Source of the DNA: Saprospiraceae bacterium
GTDB lineage: Bacteria > Bacteroidota > Bacteroidia > Chitinophagales > Saprospiraceae
NCBI GenBank assembly: GCA_021739645.1
Contig: JAIPBL010000002.1
Span: 1-64,000 of the forward strand
DNA: 64,000 nucleotides
Direction: 5' to 3'
Of the stretch, positions 51,181 through 60,873 are shown piece after piece. The position numbers were made by a program, and so were the translations under genes. Numbering within the stretch: position 1 is the first letter of the stretch; every line of letters begins with the position of its first letter. The notes beneath the pieces are model-generated. The model was not told where the DNA came from, ran no database searches, and saw only the letters and a program-made list of their open reading frames with translations.

Positions 51181-51308
51181 GGTGTGGCCTCCTGATAATC
51201 GTCACTCCTTAAGGAGCAGGAACTTATCACAGTTAATTCAATGCCTAGCCTTCTTTTTACTTTGTAGTTTTGCGGGAGTGCGCTTAGGAGCGATGAAATC
51301 AAATTACT

Positions 51309-51464
51309 ATGAAAATCAAAATTACCCTCTTTCCCTTATTGTTGGTTTTGTCTAGCTGTTTGCTCTACAGCCAACCCAGCAAAACGTTTACCGCTGCCGA
51401 TTATGACCGTGCTGTCGCCATGCTGAACGGCAATGCCAGCAGCACGGTGGAAAATCGGAGTTAA
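51309..51464 (+). pseudogene. N-terminal remnant of an S9 peptidase gene
   Basis: It encodes a signal peptide (MKIKITLFPLLLVLSSCLL) and then KTFTAADYDRAVAMLNGNAS, matching residues ~24-43 of the intact S9 peptidase at 54027 (KTFTAADYDRAVALLNGNVS). After 48 codons it runs into a stop at 51462-51464 at the 3' end of the convergent NHL-repeat gene. A -7-like TAGTTTTG is at 51265-51272. Confidence 0.8.
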
Positions 51465-52594
51465 TTCCGCACCAGATTCCGGGTCAGCACCTGCCGCCCA
51501 TCATCCAACCGAAGCACCACGTGGTAAATCCCGGCTGGCCAGTAGGCTGTGCGCACTTCGAACTGATGACTACCCGCTTCAAGCACCTCATTTTCAAGTA
51601 ATTGGGTTACTATTTCCCCTTTTTGGTCATACACCAATAGGCTAGCGGTGGCTGGATGCGCAAGTTCAAAGCTGGCCACAGTCAGGTCGCCCACTGGGTT
51701 CGGGGAAATGCTGAAGTTATGGGCTTGCAACGCCTCCGAACCGCCACTTGGATTGCCTTCCAAATTGGTAATCATGCGGATATTGGAAGTGCTGTAATCT
51801 GACACATAGAGCGTGTCGCCGTTGGGGGAGGCAACAATGCCGTTTGGGCGATTGAATTTGGCCACGCTAGCGTCGCCATCCACCGAGCCAGCCGTGCTGC
51901 CGAGGTAGATTTCATAATTGCCTTGCAGGTCTGTGCGGAATAGCTTGTGCTTGTTATACATCGTCCCATAGATATACCCATTGGAGTAGGCGATGAACCC
52001 TTGGTTACTGCCGCCGCCGGGGCCAAAGGTGACCAGTTCCTGATCGCCGCTGGGCGAGAGTTTTACGATGGTGGTATTGTCGAAATTTCCGACGTAGAGG
52101 TTGCCGTTTTCATCGAAATCCATCCCGACCGGTGCGCCCGACAGGTAGCCACCCGCAGCAAAGGTGGATGTGTCCCCACTGAGGGTTATTTTGAAAATCC
52201 GGTGGCCTTGATAACTGGTAGCAAGAATGGTACTGTCGAGTGGATAATAAATGAGGCCACTGGGGTTGAAGATGCTTGCAAATATTTCCCAACTGCCATC
52301 GGGGAAGATTTTATAGACTTTGTTGCCCACGTTATCGGCCATGTACAGCAAACCGTTATGGTCGAAGGCGAGGCCGTTGGGCGTGTTGAAGCCGTCGGCA
52401 AAAATGGAGGAAGCCCCATCGGGCAAGGAAATCCGGTAAATGGCCGAACCACCGTAATCAGCTCCCAACAGGTTGCCGTTGGCATCGAAAATCAGGTCGT
52501 CCGTCGCACCGGAATTGGCGGAAATGGTGGTGACGGTTTGGGTGCTTGCCAACATGGGCAAGAGGAAAAACAGCAGGGTGATTTTAGCATTCAT
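51461..52594 (-). CDS. NHL/SMP-30-like beta-propeller protein with T9SS sorting domain
   Basis: The 377-residue product has a signal peptide (FFLLPMLASTQ). Six or so propeller blades follow: LIFDANGNLLGADYGGSAIY, NTPNGLAFDHNGLLYMADNV, PVGMDFDENGNLYVGNFDNT, FNRPNGIVASPNGDTLYVSD. The last ~75 residues (FSISPNPVGDLTVASFEL ... GIYHVVLRLDDGRQ) are a T9SS sorting domain. It is a surface binding protein or lactonase-like enzyme; the catalytic metal ligands of SMP-30 were not clearly seen. Its stop codon abuts the S9 peptidase remnant. Confidence 0.86.
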   Translation of the reverse strand: MNAKITLLFFLLPMLASTQTVTTISANSGATDDLIFDANGNLLGADYGGSAIYRISLPDGASSIFADGFNTPNGLAFDHNGLLYMADNVGNKVYKIFPDGSWEIFASIFNPSGLIYYPLDSTILATSYQGHRIFKITLSGDTSTFAAGGYLSGAPVGMDFDENGNLYVGNFDNTTIVKLSPSGDQELVTFGPGGGSNQGFIAYSNGYIYGTMYNKHKLFRTDLQGNYEIYLGSTAGSVDGDASVAKFNRPNGIVASPNGDTLYVSDYSTSNIRMITNLEGNPSGGSEALQAHNFSISPNPVGDLTVASFELAHPATASLLVYDQKGEIVTQLLENEVLEAGSHQFEVRTAYWPAGIYHVVLRLDDGRQVLTRNLVRN

Positions 52595-52704
52595 AATGCA
52601 GCTTTATTTTAGTGAAACAATGGCGGCAAACCACCCAAAAACCGCCGGAAATGGTGTTCACTTTTGCAAAGTGGTACATGGCACGTGCCGATATGTCGGC
52701 GGGC

Positions 52705-53808
52705 TTACGATAATTCGTTGTTGTGCTGGGGGTTGTCCTTGAAAAATTCGCTCGGCGTAAACCCCGTCTCCTTTCGGAAAGCCCGGTTGAAGGCCGTCCG
52801 GGAATTGAAACCGGCTTGAAAGGCAAGGTCGAAGATGTGAAGATGGGCATGGCGGGGGCTATTTCGCAAAGCAATAAACTCCTGGGTGCGGTGGGCATTC
52901 ACGTAATCAAAGAAGTTTTTGCCGAAGGCGTGGTTGAGCACTTTTGAGAGTTCGTGCTTGGGCATGTCGAGGGTGTCAGCGAGGTCGCCAATTTTGAGCG
53001 CTGGGTCGAGGTGGGGCTTTGCTTTCAGCATGTGTTTTTCGACCCGGTCCTGCACGGACTGCGGGATGTCCACGAGGGTTTTCAGTTTGGGAAGTTCCAG
53101 CCATTCTGGATGCAGGAGGATTTGGCAGCCGAGGAAAAAGACATAAGCCACCAGCACAAACCAGAGCGTGAAATAAGCCGTGTATTCCGGCTTGTCTCGG
53201 AGCATATTGCCGAGGAACGAGGCCATCCAACAGGCCGACAATAAAAATCCAGTGATGAAAAACGGCTGTAACAATCGAGCTGGCAACGGGGTCGAAAACT
53301 GCTGTTCCCATGCCACTCGGTAGTGGCGGCAGTCGCCAAGGCTCAACCAAAGGTAAGTCACCAAACTGACGATGGCCCCACCTTCTATGAGAAAGAAAAT
53401 CAAGTTAATCTGCTGTTCGTCGAGGAAGGATAAAGTCCCGTTCAGGTGCAGCCCAACCACCGTGTTAAAGACCAGCACATGGATGGCCGCTGGCAGGTAG
53501 TGCCACCAACGGCGGGGCGTTTCGGGCAGCGGCAATCGCAACAGCGAGCGGGTAAAAAAATAGAGGTGCGGCCCGATGAGGAAAAGAATGGCATCAGGCA
53601 GGAGGAGGATTTCTGCAAATGTCTGCACCATTTGTGGCTGATAACTTGCCCTCAGCAGCATCACCAAGGCAAGCAACAGGATGATGGATGCCAAATACTG
53701 CACGGCACTGCGGTTGGAAGGCATTTTCTGCCAAAGCACCACTGTGATGAAAATGCCCAATGTAGCGCCAGCCGATAACAATAGGTCGAGCCAATGGCTT
53801 TGTATCAT
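52705..53808 (-). CDS. AraC-type regulator with membrane N-terminus
   Basis: The 367-residue product has about seven hydrophobic segments in residues 1-220 (LLLSAGATLGIFITVVLWQ; YLASIILLLALVMLLRA; LLLPDAILFLIGPHLYFFTR). Its C-terminal AraC/XylS helix-turn-helix domain (~260-360) contains LADTLDMPKHELSKVLNHAF and IFDLAFQAGFNSRTAFNRAF, then FKKETGFTPSEF-like FRKETGFTPSEFF. The design suggests a membrane sensor that binds DNA from the membrane. A -7-like TATTTTTG lies at 53822-53829 on the minus strand. The divergent S9 peptidase is a possible target. Confidence 0.88.
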   Translation of the reverse strand: MIQSHWLDLLLSAGATLGIFITVVLWQKMPSNRSAVQYLASIILLLALVMLLRASYQPQMVQTFAEILLLPDAILFLIGPHLYFFTRSLLRLPLPETPRRWWHYLPAAIHVLVFNTVVGLHLNGTLSFLDEQQINLIFFLIEGGAIVSLVTYLWLSLGDCRHYRVAWEQQFSTPLPARLLQPFFITGFLLSACWMASFLGNMLRDKPEYTAYFTLWFVLVAYVFFLGCQILLHPEWLELPKLKTLVDIPQSVQDRVEKHMLKAKPHLDPALKIGDLADTLDMPKHELSKVLNHAFGKNFFDYVNAHRTQEFIALRNSPRHAHLHIFDLAFQAGFNSRTAFNRAFRKETGFTPSEFFKDNPQHNNELS

Positions 53809-54026
53809 GATGCTTTTTGGGCAAAAATAATTATTGATGGCTTGATGCGATAGGAGAGCTTGGGTTTTGTATGCTGATTGCTATTTTGAGGTATTCAAAT
53901 GCTAGATTTCCCACAAAGTATCGCTATGCTTGTGCTTAGTTTAGCATAGTTGGACAGTGTCATGCCTAGCAAAACGTAGTGGTAACCATTTCCCAAAAAG
54001 GCTACAAGTAGCGAAAACAAAATATT

Positions 54027-56201
54027 ATGAAATTTAATCTAAGACTCCTTTCAGTTTTATTGGTTTTGTTTGGCAATATATTGCATGCCCAGCCAGGCAA
54101 AACATTCACCGCTGCCGATTATGACCGTGCAGTCGCCTTGCTGAACGGCAATGTCAGCAGGTTGGTGGATAATGCCATTCGGCCACAGTGGTCGGTGGAC
54201 AATCGGGTTTGGTACAGGTCAAAAGAGAATGACCAAGCGATATACAACTTGCTTGACCCAGCCAATAGGAACAAAATGACGGCAGATTCCGAAAAGGAAC
54301 TATTCGAGAAAGCGGCCATTAAAAAAGAACCGAACGTTGCCTCCCGGTTTGAAGTGGCGTCGCCGGATGGGCGGTATGTCGCCTTTATCCGAGATTGGAA
54401 TTTATGGCTGAGAGAAGTCTCCACCAAGCAAGAGCGAGCATTGACCACCGATGGCATCGTGGATTTTGGCTATTCCACCGACAATGCTGGCTGGAAACAC
54501 AGCGACAAGGCCATTCTGAGTTGGTCTCCGGATTCAAAGCGGATTGCTACTTTCCAACAGGACCAACGGCATGTAAGCGATATGTATTTGGTGAAAACGA
54601 CCGTGGGTGCGCCAGAGGTGCAGCAGTGGAAATACCCGCTGCCGGGCGATTCGGACATTATCCGCATTTACCGGGTCATCATCGAGGTGGACAATGCCAA
54701 AATGGTGCGCCTGAAAATGGGGTCAGATGCCCGGAGGAGTACCCTGTGCGATGATATTTCCTGCGAGGGCGGCTTCGATGATGTGGCTTGGAGCGATGAT
54801 GGCAAGCGATTGGTATTTGTGTCCACCAGCCGTGATCACAAACAGGCAAATGTCAGGATGGCGAACACCGAAACAGGGGAGGTGCGGGATATTTTCGAAG
54901 AAAAAGTAGCTACGCAATACGAGTCGGGGCAGGGTGCCATCAACTGGAAATACCTCTCCAAAACCAATGAAATCATCTGGTATTCAGAAAGGAGCGATTG
55001 GGGGCATTTGTATTTATATGACGCCACGACGGGCCAACTGAAAAGCCAAATCACCTCCGGCAATTATGTGGTCCGGGAAGTGCTGCGGGTGGATGAAAAG
55101 AACCGGGTCATCTATTTCATCGGCGGTGGAAAGGAAGCAAACGCCAACCCTTATTACCGGTACGCCTATCGGGTGGATTTCAGTGGCAAAAACCTAACCT
55201 TGCTGACCCCTGCCTTGGGCGACCACAGTGTCCAGTTTTCCCCCAATGGAAAATACCTGCTAGATTCCTATTCGCAGCCCGACGTCCCGCCAGTGCAGGA
55301 GGTCAGGGACGCCACCGGAAAATTGATAGCGACCTTGGAAAAGGCGGATGTCTCCCGGCTACAAGCGACGGGTTGGAAACCGCCCATGCCGTTCACCGTC
55401 AAATCGGCGGACAACCGCTGGGATTTGTACGGGCTGCTATACACGCCGCCCAATATGGACCCTGCAAAAAAATATCCAGTGATTGTGTACATCTACCCAG
55501 GGCCACAAGGTGGGAGCGTGGGTTCTTGGAGCTTTCAGGCAGGGCGGGGCGACCACCAAGCACTGGCGGAGTTGGGCTTTGTGGTGGTGCAATTGGAGGG
55601 GAGCTGTAACCCCGATAGGTCCAAGTCCTTTCACGATGCCTGCTATGGCAATATGGGCGACAACACCTTGCCCGACCAGATGGCAGGTTTGCAGCAATTG
55701 GCAGCAAAATACCCGTACATGGATTTGGAGAAAGTTGGCATCTGGGGGCACTCTGGCGGTGGCTTTGCCACGGCAGCTGCCATGTTCAAATATCCCGATT
55801 TCTTCAAGGTCGGCATCTCGGAATCTGGCAACCATGACAATCGGAATTACGAAGACGACTGGGGCGAGCGATATATTGGTTTAGAAACCAAGGATGAAAA
55901 TGGTATATCTAATTATGAGCAACAGGCCAATCAAGTTTTTGCCAAGGATTTAAAGGGAAAACTCCTGCTCATACACGGCGGCATGGACGATAATGTGCCG
56001 CCATATAATGCCTATTTGGTAGTCGATGCCTTGATAAAAGCCAATAAAGATTATGACTTCATATTGCTCCCCAATGCCCGGCATGGCTACGGCAAAGACG
56101 GCTATTATATCATGCGCAGGCGGTGGGATTATTTTGTGCAGCATTTAATGGATGCTACGCCTCCGAAGGAGTATGAGATAAAAATTGACGCTAGGCCTTG
56201 A
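54027..56201 (+). CDS. S9 family peptidase (dipeptidyl peptidase IV-like)
   Basis: The 724-residue exported product has a signal peptide (LLVLFGNILHAQ), an N-terminal DPP-IV beta-propeller (~90-470; DGRYVAFIRDWNLWL, LSWSPDSKRIATF), and a C-terminal alpha/beta-hydrolase. Catalytic Ser is in GIWGHSGGGFATAA (about residue 576), Asp in HGGMDDNVPP (~653) and His in PNARHGYG (~685). It should cleave dipeptides from peptide N-termini in the periplasm or outside. A related N-terminal remnant lies 2.7 kb upstream. Confidence 0.9.
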   Translation: MKFNLRLLSVLLVLFGNILHAQPGKTFTAADYDRAVALLNGNVSRLVDNAIRPQWSVDNRVWYRSKENDQAIYNLLDPANRNKMTADSEKELFEKAAIKKEPNVASRFEVASPDGRYVAFIRDWNLWLREVSTKQERALTTDGIVDFGYSTDNAGWKHSDKAILSWSPDSKRIATFQQDQRHVSDMYLVKTTVGAPEVQQWKYPLPGDSDIIRIYRVIIEVDNAKMVRLKMGSDARRSTLCDDISCEGGFDDVAWSDDGKRLVFVSTSRDHKQANVRMANTETGEVRDIFEEKVATQYESGQGAINWKYLSKTNEIIWYSERSDWGHLYLYDATTGQLKSQITSGNYVVREVLRVDEKNRVIYFIGGGKEANANPYYRYAYRVDFSGKNLTLLTPALGDHSVQFSPNGKYLLDSYSQPDVPPVQEVRDATGKLIATLEKADVSRLQATGWKPPMPFTVKSADNRWDLYGLLYTPPNMDPAKKYPVIVYIYPGPQGGSVGSWSFQAGRGDHQALAELGFVVVQLEGSCNPDRSKSFHDACYGNMGDNTLPDQMAGLQQLAAKYPYMDLEKVGIWGHSGGGFATAAAMFKYPDFFKVGISESGNHDNRNYEDDWGERYIGLETKDENGISNYEQQANQVFAKDLKGKLLLIHGGMDDNVPPYNAYLVVDALIKANKDYDFILLPNARHGYGKDGYYIMRRRWDYFVQHLMDATPPKEYEIKIDARP

Positions 56202-56375
56202 AGTAAAACCACCGTGGTTTAAAACAACCAGATATAGGTAGGGCCAATCGGAGACGTCCCGGTAATAGTGGAGGCCAAACAAGTGCAGTGAGCAAAGGGG
56301 TGGCAGCACGTCGGAGACCAGCGAATTTCAACACAACCCGGATTTCGGCAAGTCATTTCTAACCAACCCAACCCC

Positions 56376-58487
56376 TTATTTGAGGCAAGTACAATCGAAT
56401 TTCAGCTGCCGTTGCGAAGCAGTAATGACAGCCGTTTGTATTTTCTTGGGGCAAATCCAGCAGGTTATATTTTTCAATTCAAACTGGTGAGAGCCATGTG
56501 TGATTTCAGGCAAAATATAAGTGGTGCGGCCTTGCCTGACTGCTCGCACCGATTTGCCATCCACTATTATTTCAATCGCTTGCCCGGCATCCTTGGCCAT
56601 TTCGGGGGGAAAGGTGATAGTGACCTCATAAACAGCCGGTCGGCAATCGAAAGCGAGTTTCATATTGCCCTGCACATTGGGGTTGATTTCGTTGCAAACA
56701 TAGGCATCACTGACTCCATTCAACCCAAAACGGTGTGGCCCGAGCGGCACTTCCGGTAGGTTGAAGAAAACATTTGCTTGCTCAATAATCGGCTGAACGT
56801 CCAATAGGGCTCCATCCATCGCAGACCGTATTCTCCCGCCGGATGCCCTAAAAACCTTGGTGGGAACCTGTAATTGTACCCGAAAAAAAGTCGGTACAGG
56901 AGGCGGTGGCTCCCGCCGAACGCAATTCAGCTTCAGCACAGCATCGGCCCTCACCTCAATTTCTGTTGCTTCGCAACTCGTCATTTCATCGCTAAAAACC
57001 GCCTCCACCCGGTGAAGTCCAGCGAGCACTGGCAACTTCACTTCCTGTCGGCCTCGTGCTTCTTCCACACGTTGGCCATCAAGCAGCAAGGTTTCGAAAG
57101 GGTAGGGGGCTGCTATCACCAACCCGAACCGGGCGGGAGGTGCCTCCCCTTCCGCTTCTATCCTACAGCGCAAAGAGTAGGGCGCTGGTTGTTGCTGATT
57201 GATGTTGACCTTGTCGCTGCAGCGGCCATTTTCACCGACCAACGCTATTTCGTACGTTTCACCCACCACGAGGGAGTGAACGATAATGGCCGATGAATCA
57301 TCACCGAACGACCAATCCCGCATTGGCTGCCCGTTGATGAGGACATTGATGCTGCGCAATTCACGGTCAAACTGGAAAGTGGCATCGGTGAGTAATTGGT
57401 TGTTGTTGGGTCGGTTGAAATACCAGATGGCCGCCCCAACGATACCGCCCAGCGCGATGAGGGATACCACGGCGGTCAATATTCTGTTCGATCCGCTTTT
57501 TGTGCTTGGTCCGACATCTACCAGTTGCGGAAGCACCTTGGTGATTTCCTCCAGCTTTTTGCTGGGTTCAGGGCCTCCCGAACCTCCCTTTGGCGGGCTT
57601 GTGGGAAGACCCTTGTTCGTAGGTGGCAGCTCAATAGCTTTGTCCATATCGAGCCATGGCGGTATGGCGGTGGTCGAAGCTTTTGGCTTGTCCTCCATGC
57701 CAATTACCGGAGTCGTTTTCTTCCTTTCGTCAGGTTCCACCACTGCAACGCCCTGCCAATCGGCGGCGGCTGGGGCTTTCGCATGAATCAAGTGCTCCAG
57801 CCGGGTTTCGACCAGCACGGTGATGTCGTACACTTTTTCAGCGTAACGGTCTTTGCCATCAATGAACTTGACGGTCGAGACCTTTAGTTCAAGCTTGTAC
57901 TGACCTTCCAAAAGCGGCGTGACGTCATAGCGCCATTCCGAGTGTGTTTCAAAGTCCACCTCCTGCTCTGGGCGGTTAACGGTCGTAATTTGAAAAGCAC
58001 CTGGTTGCTCGGAGAGCAACTGAACCTCCATCAGTTTGGCCACTTTGATGTCGGTTACTGTAGCAAATTCTTCGTGCTCCATGCCGCGCATGATCTCTTC
58101 GACGATCGAGCCGATGCGGATGGTACAGCGAGTGGGCAGCCCGATGGCCATTCGGCGGGGAATATTGTGCATGAGCAAACCATGCCCCGAAACCTCGGCT
58201 TTCACAGCCTGGTTGGTTTCAAAATCACGCAGCAGGCTCAGAAAAACGGTGATGCTATCGGTGAGTTGGCTTTCCTGTGTGCGGATATCGTCGTAGGCCA
58301 GAGAATGGCTTATTTTAGCATGATTGATGGTAGAAAGTTGGCGCCGCAACTGGATGACATCGCTAACAAGCTCGTTGGAATCGGCATGTTTTTCAAAAAC
58401 ATAGTTGTCCACCAGCTTCAATGCTTTCTCAAGTTGGCCTTCGGCCAATAAATCGTAAACAGTTCGCAGGAGGTCTTGTAGTTCCAT
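56376..58487 (-). CDS. Membrane protein with effector-associated-domain-like N-terminus and PEGA-like repeats
   Basis: The 703-residue product starts with ~90 residues resembling an effector-associated domain of the EAD11 type (VYDLLAEGQLEKALKLVDNY, DVIQLRRQLSTINHAKISHS). An Ig-like domain follows at ~105-240 (NIPRRMAIGLPTRCTIRIGS; THSEWRYDVTPLLEGQYKLE), then a Pro/Lys-rich linker, a membrane helix at ~335-356 (ILTAVVSLIALGGIVGAAIW), and about four PEGA-like repeats each ending in a Cys (SLRCRIE, KLNCVRR, AFDCRPA, KFDCTC). EADs recruit effectors in bacterial conflict and signalling systems, so a sensor or scaffold role is likely. No partner effector is adjacent. Confidence 0.75.
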   Translation of the reverse strand: MELQDLLRTVYDLLAEGQLEKALKLVDNYVFEKHADSNELVSDVIQLRRQLSTINHAKISHSLAYDDIRTQESQLTDSITVFLSLLRDFETNQAVKAEVSGHGLLMHNIPRRMAIGLPTRCTIRIGSIVEEIMRGMEHEEFATVTDIKVAKLMEVQLLSEQPGAFQITTVNRPEQEVDFETHSEWRYDVTPLLEGQYKLELKVSTVKFIDGKDRYAEKVYDITVLVETRLEHLIHAKAPAAADWQGVAVVEPDERKKTTPVIGMEDKPKASTTAIPPWLDMDKAIELPPTNKGLPTSPPKGGSGGPEPSKKLEEITKVLPQLVDVGPSTKSGSNRILTAVVSLIALGGIVGAAIWYFNRPNNNQLLTDATFQFDRELRSINVLINGQPMRDWSFGDDSSAIIVHSLVVGETYEIALVGENGRCSDKVNINQQQPAPYSLRCRIEAEGEAPPARFGLVIAAPYPFETLLLDGQRVEEARGRQEVKLPVLAGLHRVEAVFSDEMTSCEATEIEVRADAVLKLNCVRREPPPPVPTFFRVQLQVPTKVFRASGGRIRSAMDGALLDVQPIIEQANVFFNLPEVPLGPHRFGLNGVSDAYVCNEINPNVQGNMKLAFDCRPAVYEVTITFPPEMAKDAGQAIEIIVDGKSVRAVRQGRTTYILPEITHGSHQFELKNITCWICPKKIQTAVITASQRQLKFDCTCLK

Positions 58488-58850
58488 GACGGTGGGTTGC
58501 TAGCTGCTAATATCGGCATCCTTGGTCAGTTTTTGGTAATAAAACGGGGATTATTTCAGCATCATGCCTTGGTCAATAATGCCGCTGACCATGTCGGCAA
58601 ATGGGCAAAAATTTGGCAATCAGAAACCGGGTTTGGGGATTTTACCCAAACCCGGTTTCTGATATTAAAGTCCCAAAATCTGAACCCTGTCAAAGCTTCC
58701 AACTTATTTTCTTCACCTATTTATCATCCTTTTGAAAAATGGCTTGCCTTTCAATGTCGCCAATAGTTGGGTTGGCCATGCAGCCACAATCCAGCATTTT
58801 TTTTACCTTGTCCACAGCGAGGATTTATAAGCGGTTTTTTAAAAAAAGAC
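58488..58850. other. Intergenic gap between divergent genes holding a long palindrome
   Basis: Apart from the palindrome at 58619-58663 no element is recognised. Confidence 0.5.
58619..58663. repeat. Long palindromic element (AAACCGGGTTTGGG type)
   Basis: A 19-base arm (58619-58637) is exactly complementary to 58645-58663, with a 7-base AT-rich loop. It belongs to the same intergenic palindrome class as 32442-32474. Confidence 0.85.
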
Positions 58851-59702
58851 ATGAAAATCATCAACTTCGACACCCAAAAGAAAAATGGGAAACCGGCCAA
58901 TTTCAGCCCGTTCCGGGAGCGGCTGCACGAGATCATCTTTGAGGCAGAAACCCCGGCGGGCAAGCTCTTCGATGTGGTGCTGCTGGTGATGATACTCCTC
59001 AGCATCGTGGTGCTGATGCTGGAAACCGTACCTTCCCTGCAAGCAAAATGGCGGGGCACGTTCTTGATGTTGGAGTGGATAATCACCATCTTTTTTACCA
59101 TTGAATACCTGCTGCGGCTCTAATGTGTTTACAGGCCCATCCGGTATGCCACCAGCTTTTTTGGGCTGATTGACATCTTGTCCATTCTGCCGATGTACCT
59201 TGATTTTCTCATCCCCGGTGCCCATTCCCTGCTCATTGTGCGTTCGCTGCGGCTGATGCGGGTTTTCCGCATCTTCAAGTTGGACATCTTCCTGAACCAG
59301 GGCAACCAACTGGTGACGGCCTTGCGGGCCAGCCGTGCCAAAATCTCCATTTTCATGTTCTTCGTGCTGCTGGTCGTCTGCATATTCGGTTCGCTCATGT
59401 ACATCATCGAATCGCCTACCAACCCAGGCTTCAACAGCATCCCCGCCGCCATCTACTGGGCCATCGTGACCATCACCACGGTGGGCTACGGCGACATCAG
59501 CCCGATTACCGACGTGGGGAAGTTCATCGCCTCCATCATCATGGTGCTCGGCTACGCCGTCATCGCCGTGCCGACGGGCATCGTCACTTCCGCTATGATG
59601 ACCCAACCGGGCAAAAGCTCCACCCAAAGCTGCAAAAGCTGTGGCAGCGAAGGGCATGCAGCTGATGCGGTTTTCTGCAAATATTGCGGGGAGCACTTGT
59701 AG
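58851..59702 (+). pseudogene. Voltage-gated-type potassium channel gene with in-frame stop
   Basis: The frame opens at ATG 58851 and runs to 59702, except for TAA at 59121-59123 (codon 91), between TIEYLLRL and CVYRPIRYATSFFGLIDILS. Both sides belong to one six-helix channel: S1 FDVVLLVMILLSIVVLML, an S4-like LIVRSLRLMRVFRIFK, the selectivity filter TTVGYGD, and a C-terminal zinc ribbon (CKSCGSEG ... CKYCG). A Tyr codon changed to a stop is the simplest reading. A second product could start at the TTG/ATG near 59178 but would lack S1-S2. Confidence 0.82.
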
Positions 59703-59719
59703 GGGCGGGGAAAATTTCC

Positions 59720-60514
59720 TCAATTCCGGTGCAAATGCACGTCCATCTGTGGGAACGGGATGTGCAGCCCTGCCTCGTTGAAAGCGTTATAGACCTTTTC
59801 GTTCATTTCAAAAAAGATAGGCCAGTAGTCGTCTGTTTTCACCCAAACCCGCACGGTGAGGTTCACGGAGCTGTTGCCCAGTTCTGCTACTTGGATGAAC
59901 GGCGCTTCCTCGGTCAGGATGCGCTCGTCTGTGGCCAGCACTTCCTGGAGCACCTCCCTGGCCTGCTGCACACTGTCGCCGTAGCCGATGCCGAAGGTCC
60001 ACATCACTTTTCGCTTTTCTTGGGCGGAGAAATTTTCCGTGGTATTTGTGGCCAGCCCCCCATTAGGGATAATCACTTCATGGTTGTCCACAGTCAGAAT
60101 GAGGGTATTGAAGATTTGGATTTCTTTCACCGTTCCCATAAACCCTTGTGCCTTAATCACATCACCGACTTTGAAGGGTTTGAAGAGCAAAATAAGCAAG
60201 CCCCCTGCGAAATTCTGTAAAGTGCCGCTCAACGCCAGGCCGATGGCCAGGCCTGCCGAACCGAGGATGGCGATAAAGGAGGTCATTTCAACGCCCATCG
60301 TGCCCAAGGCAGCCAACACGACCATTATGCGCAGCAGCAACCGAGTCAGGGTAAAGAGGAATGGGCGGAGGTTGGGGTCAACCTCGGCGCGTACCATCGC
60401 CTTTTTGATGCCTCGGAGTATCAGGTTGATGGCCAATCCCCCCACAACGAGGATGAGGATGGCAAGCAATAATTTGGGACCGTAAAAGGCAATAATATTT
60501 GAAAAATCAATCAT
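59720..60514 (-). CDS. mscS: Small-conductance mechanosensitive channel (MscS family)
   Basis: The 264-residue product has three hydrophobic segments in residues 1-105 (LLLAILILVVGGLAINLIL; GSAGLAIGLALSGTLQNFAGGLLILLFKPF, the Gly/Ala pore helix TM3), followed by the MscS beta domain (FKVGDVIKAQGFMGTVKEIQ, TVDNHEVIIPNGGLATN) and the C-terminal domain. It opens under membrane tension to release solutes. The ion channel remnant and this gene converge, ending 17 bases apart. Confidence 0.9.
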   Translation of the reverse strand: MIDFSNIIAFYGPKLLLAILILVVGGLAINLILRGIKKAMVRAEVDPNLRPFLFTLTRLLLRIMVVLAALGTMGVEMTSFIAILGSAGLAIGLALSGTLQNFAGGLLILLFKPFKVGDVIKAQGFMGTVKEIQIFNTLILTVDNHEVIIPNGGLATNTTENFSAQEKRKVMWTFGIGYGDSVQQAREVLQEVLATDERILTEEAPFIQVAELGNSSVNLTVRVWVKTDDYWPIFFEMNEKVYNAFNEAGLHIPFPQMDVHLHRN

Positions 60515-60736
60515 GAAGCGGTGTTATTGTTTTGAAAATTAGAAGGGTTGGGTTGGGAAATGCTATAAAATTTGGTCGGCAGAACTATAAGGGTAAATGG
60601 GTAAGCGGGGATATTGTTCAATGGGGAAGGATAGCAGCGCAACCTCAGTATTTGGTTTTGAAGTGAAAATCACCTGAGTCAAGTACGTCCGTGAAATTAG
60701 TTTTGAGGATAAATTGTGCAAGCAATTGATTTTCGA

Positions 60737-60778
60737 CCCAATTCCCCAATTTCCCCAATTCCCCAATTCCCCAATACC
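60737..60778. repeat. CCCCAATT tandem array
   Basis: About five units of CCCAATTC / CCCCAATT lie in the 60515-60873 gap. They are the complement of the array inside the TonB receptor gene. The rest of the gap shows no gene. Confidence 0.8.
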
Positions 60779-60873
60779 TAGCCTACCACTTTCGGGACGA
60801 TTCGTGCTGTTTGCCCGCTCAGATTTGGGCAATTACTTCTCCCTTGCTACCTTGCTCAAAAATCTTTCAAAAC

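Noticed and set aside
58839-59723. 294-codon minus-strand frame opposite the potassium channel
   Set aside because: His/Asp-rich shadow translation; the plus strand has S1-S6 and TVGYGD.
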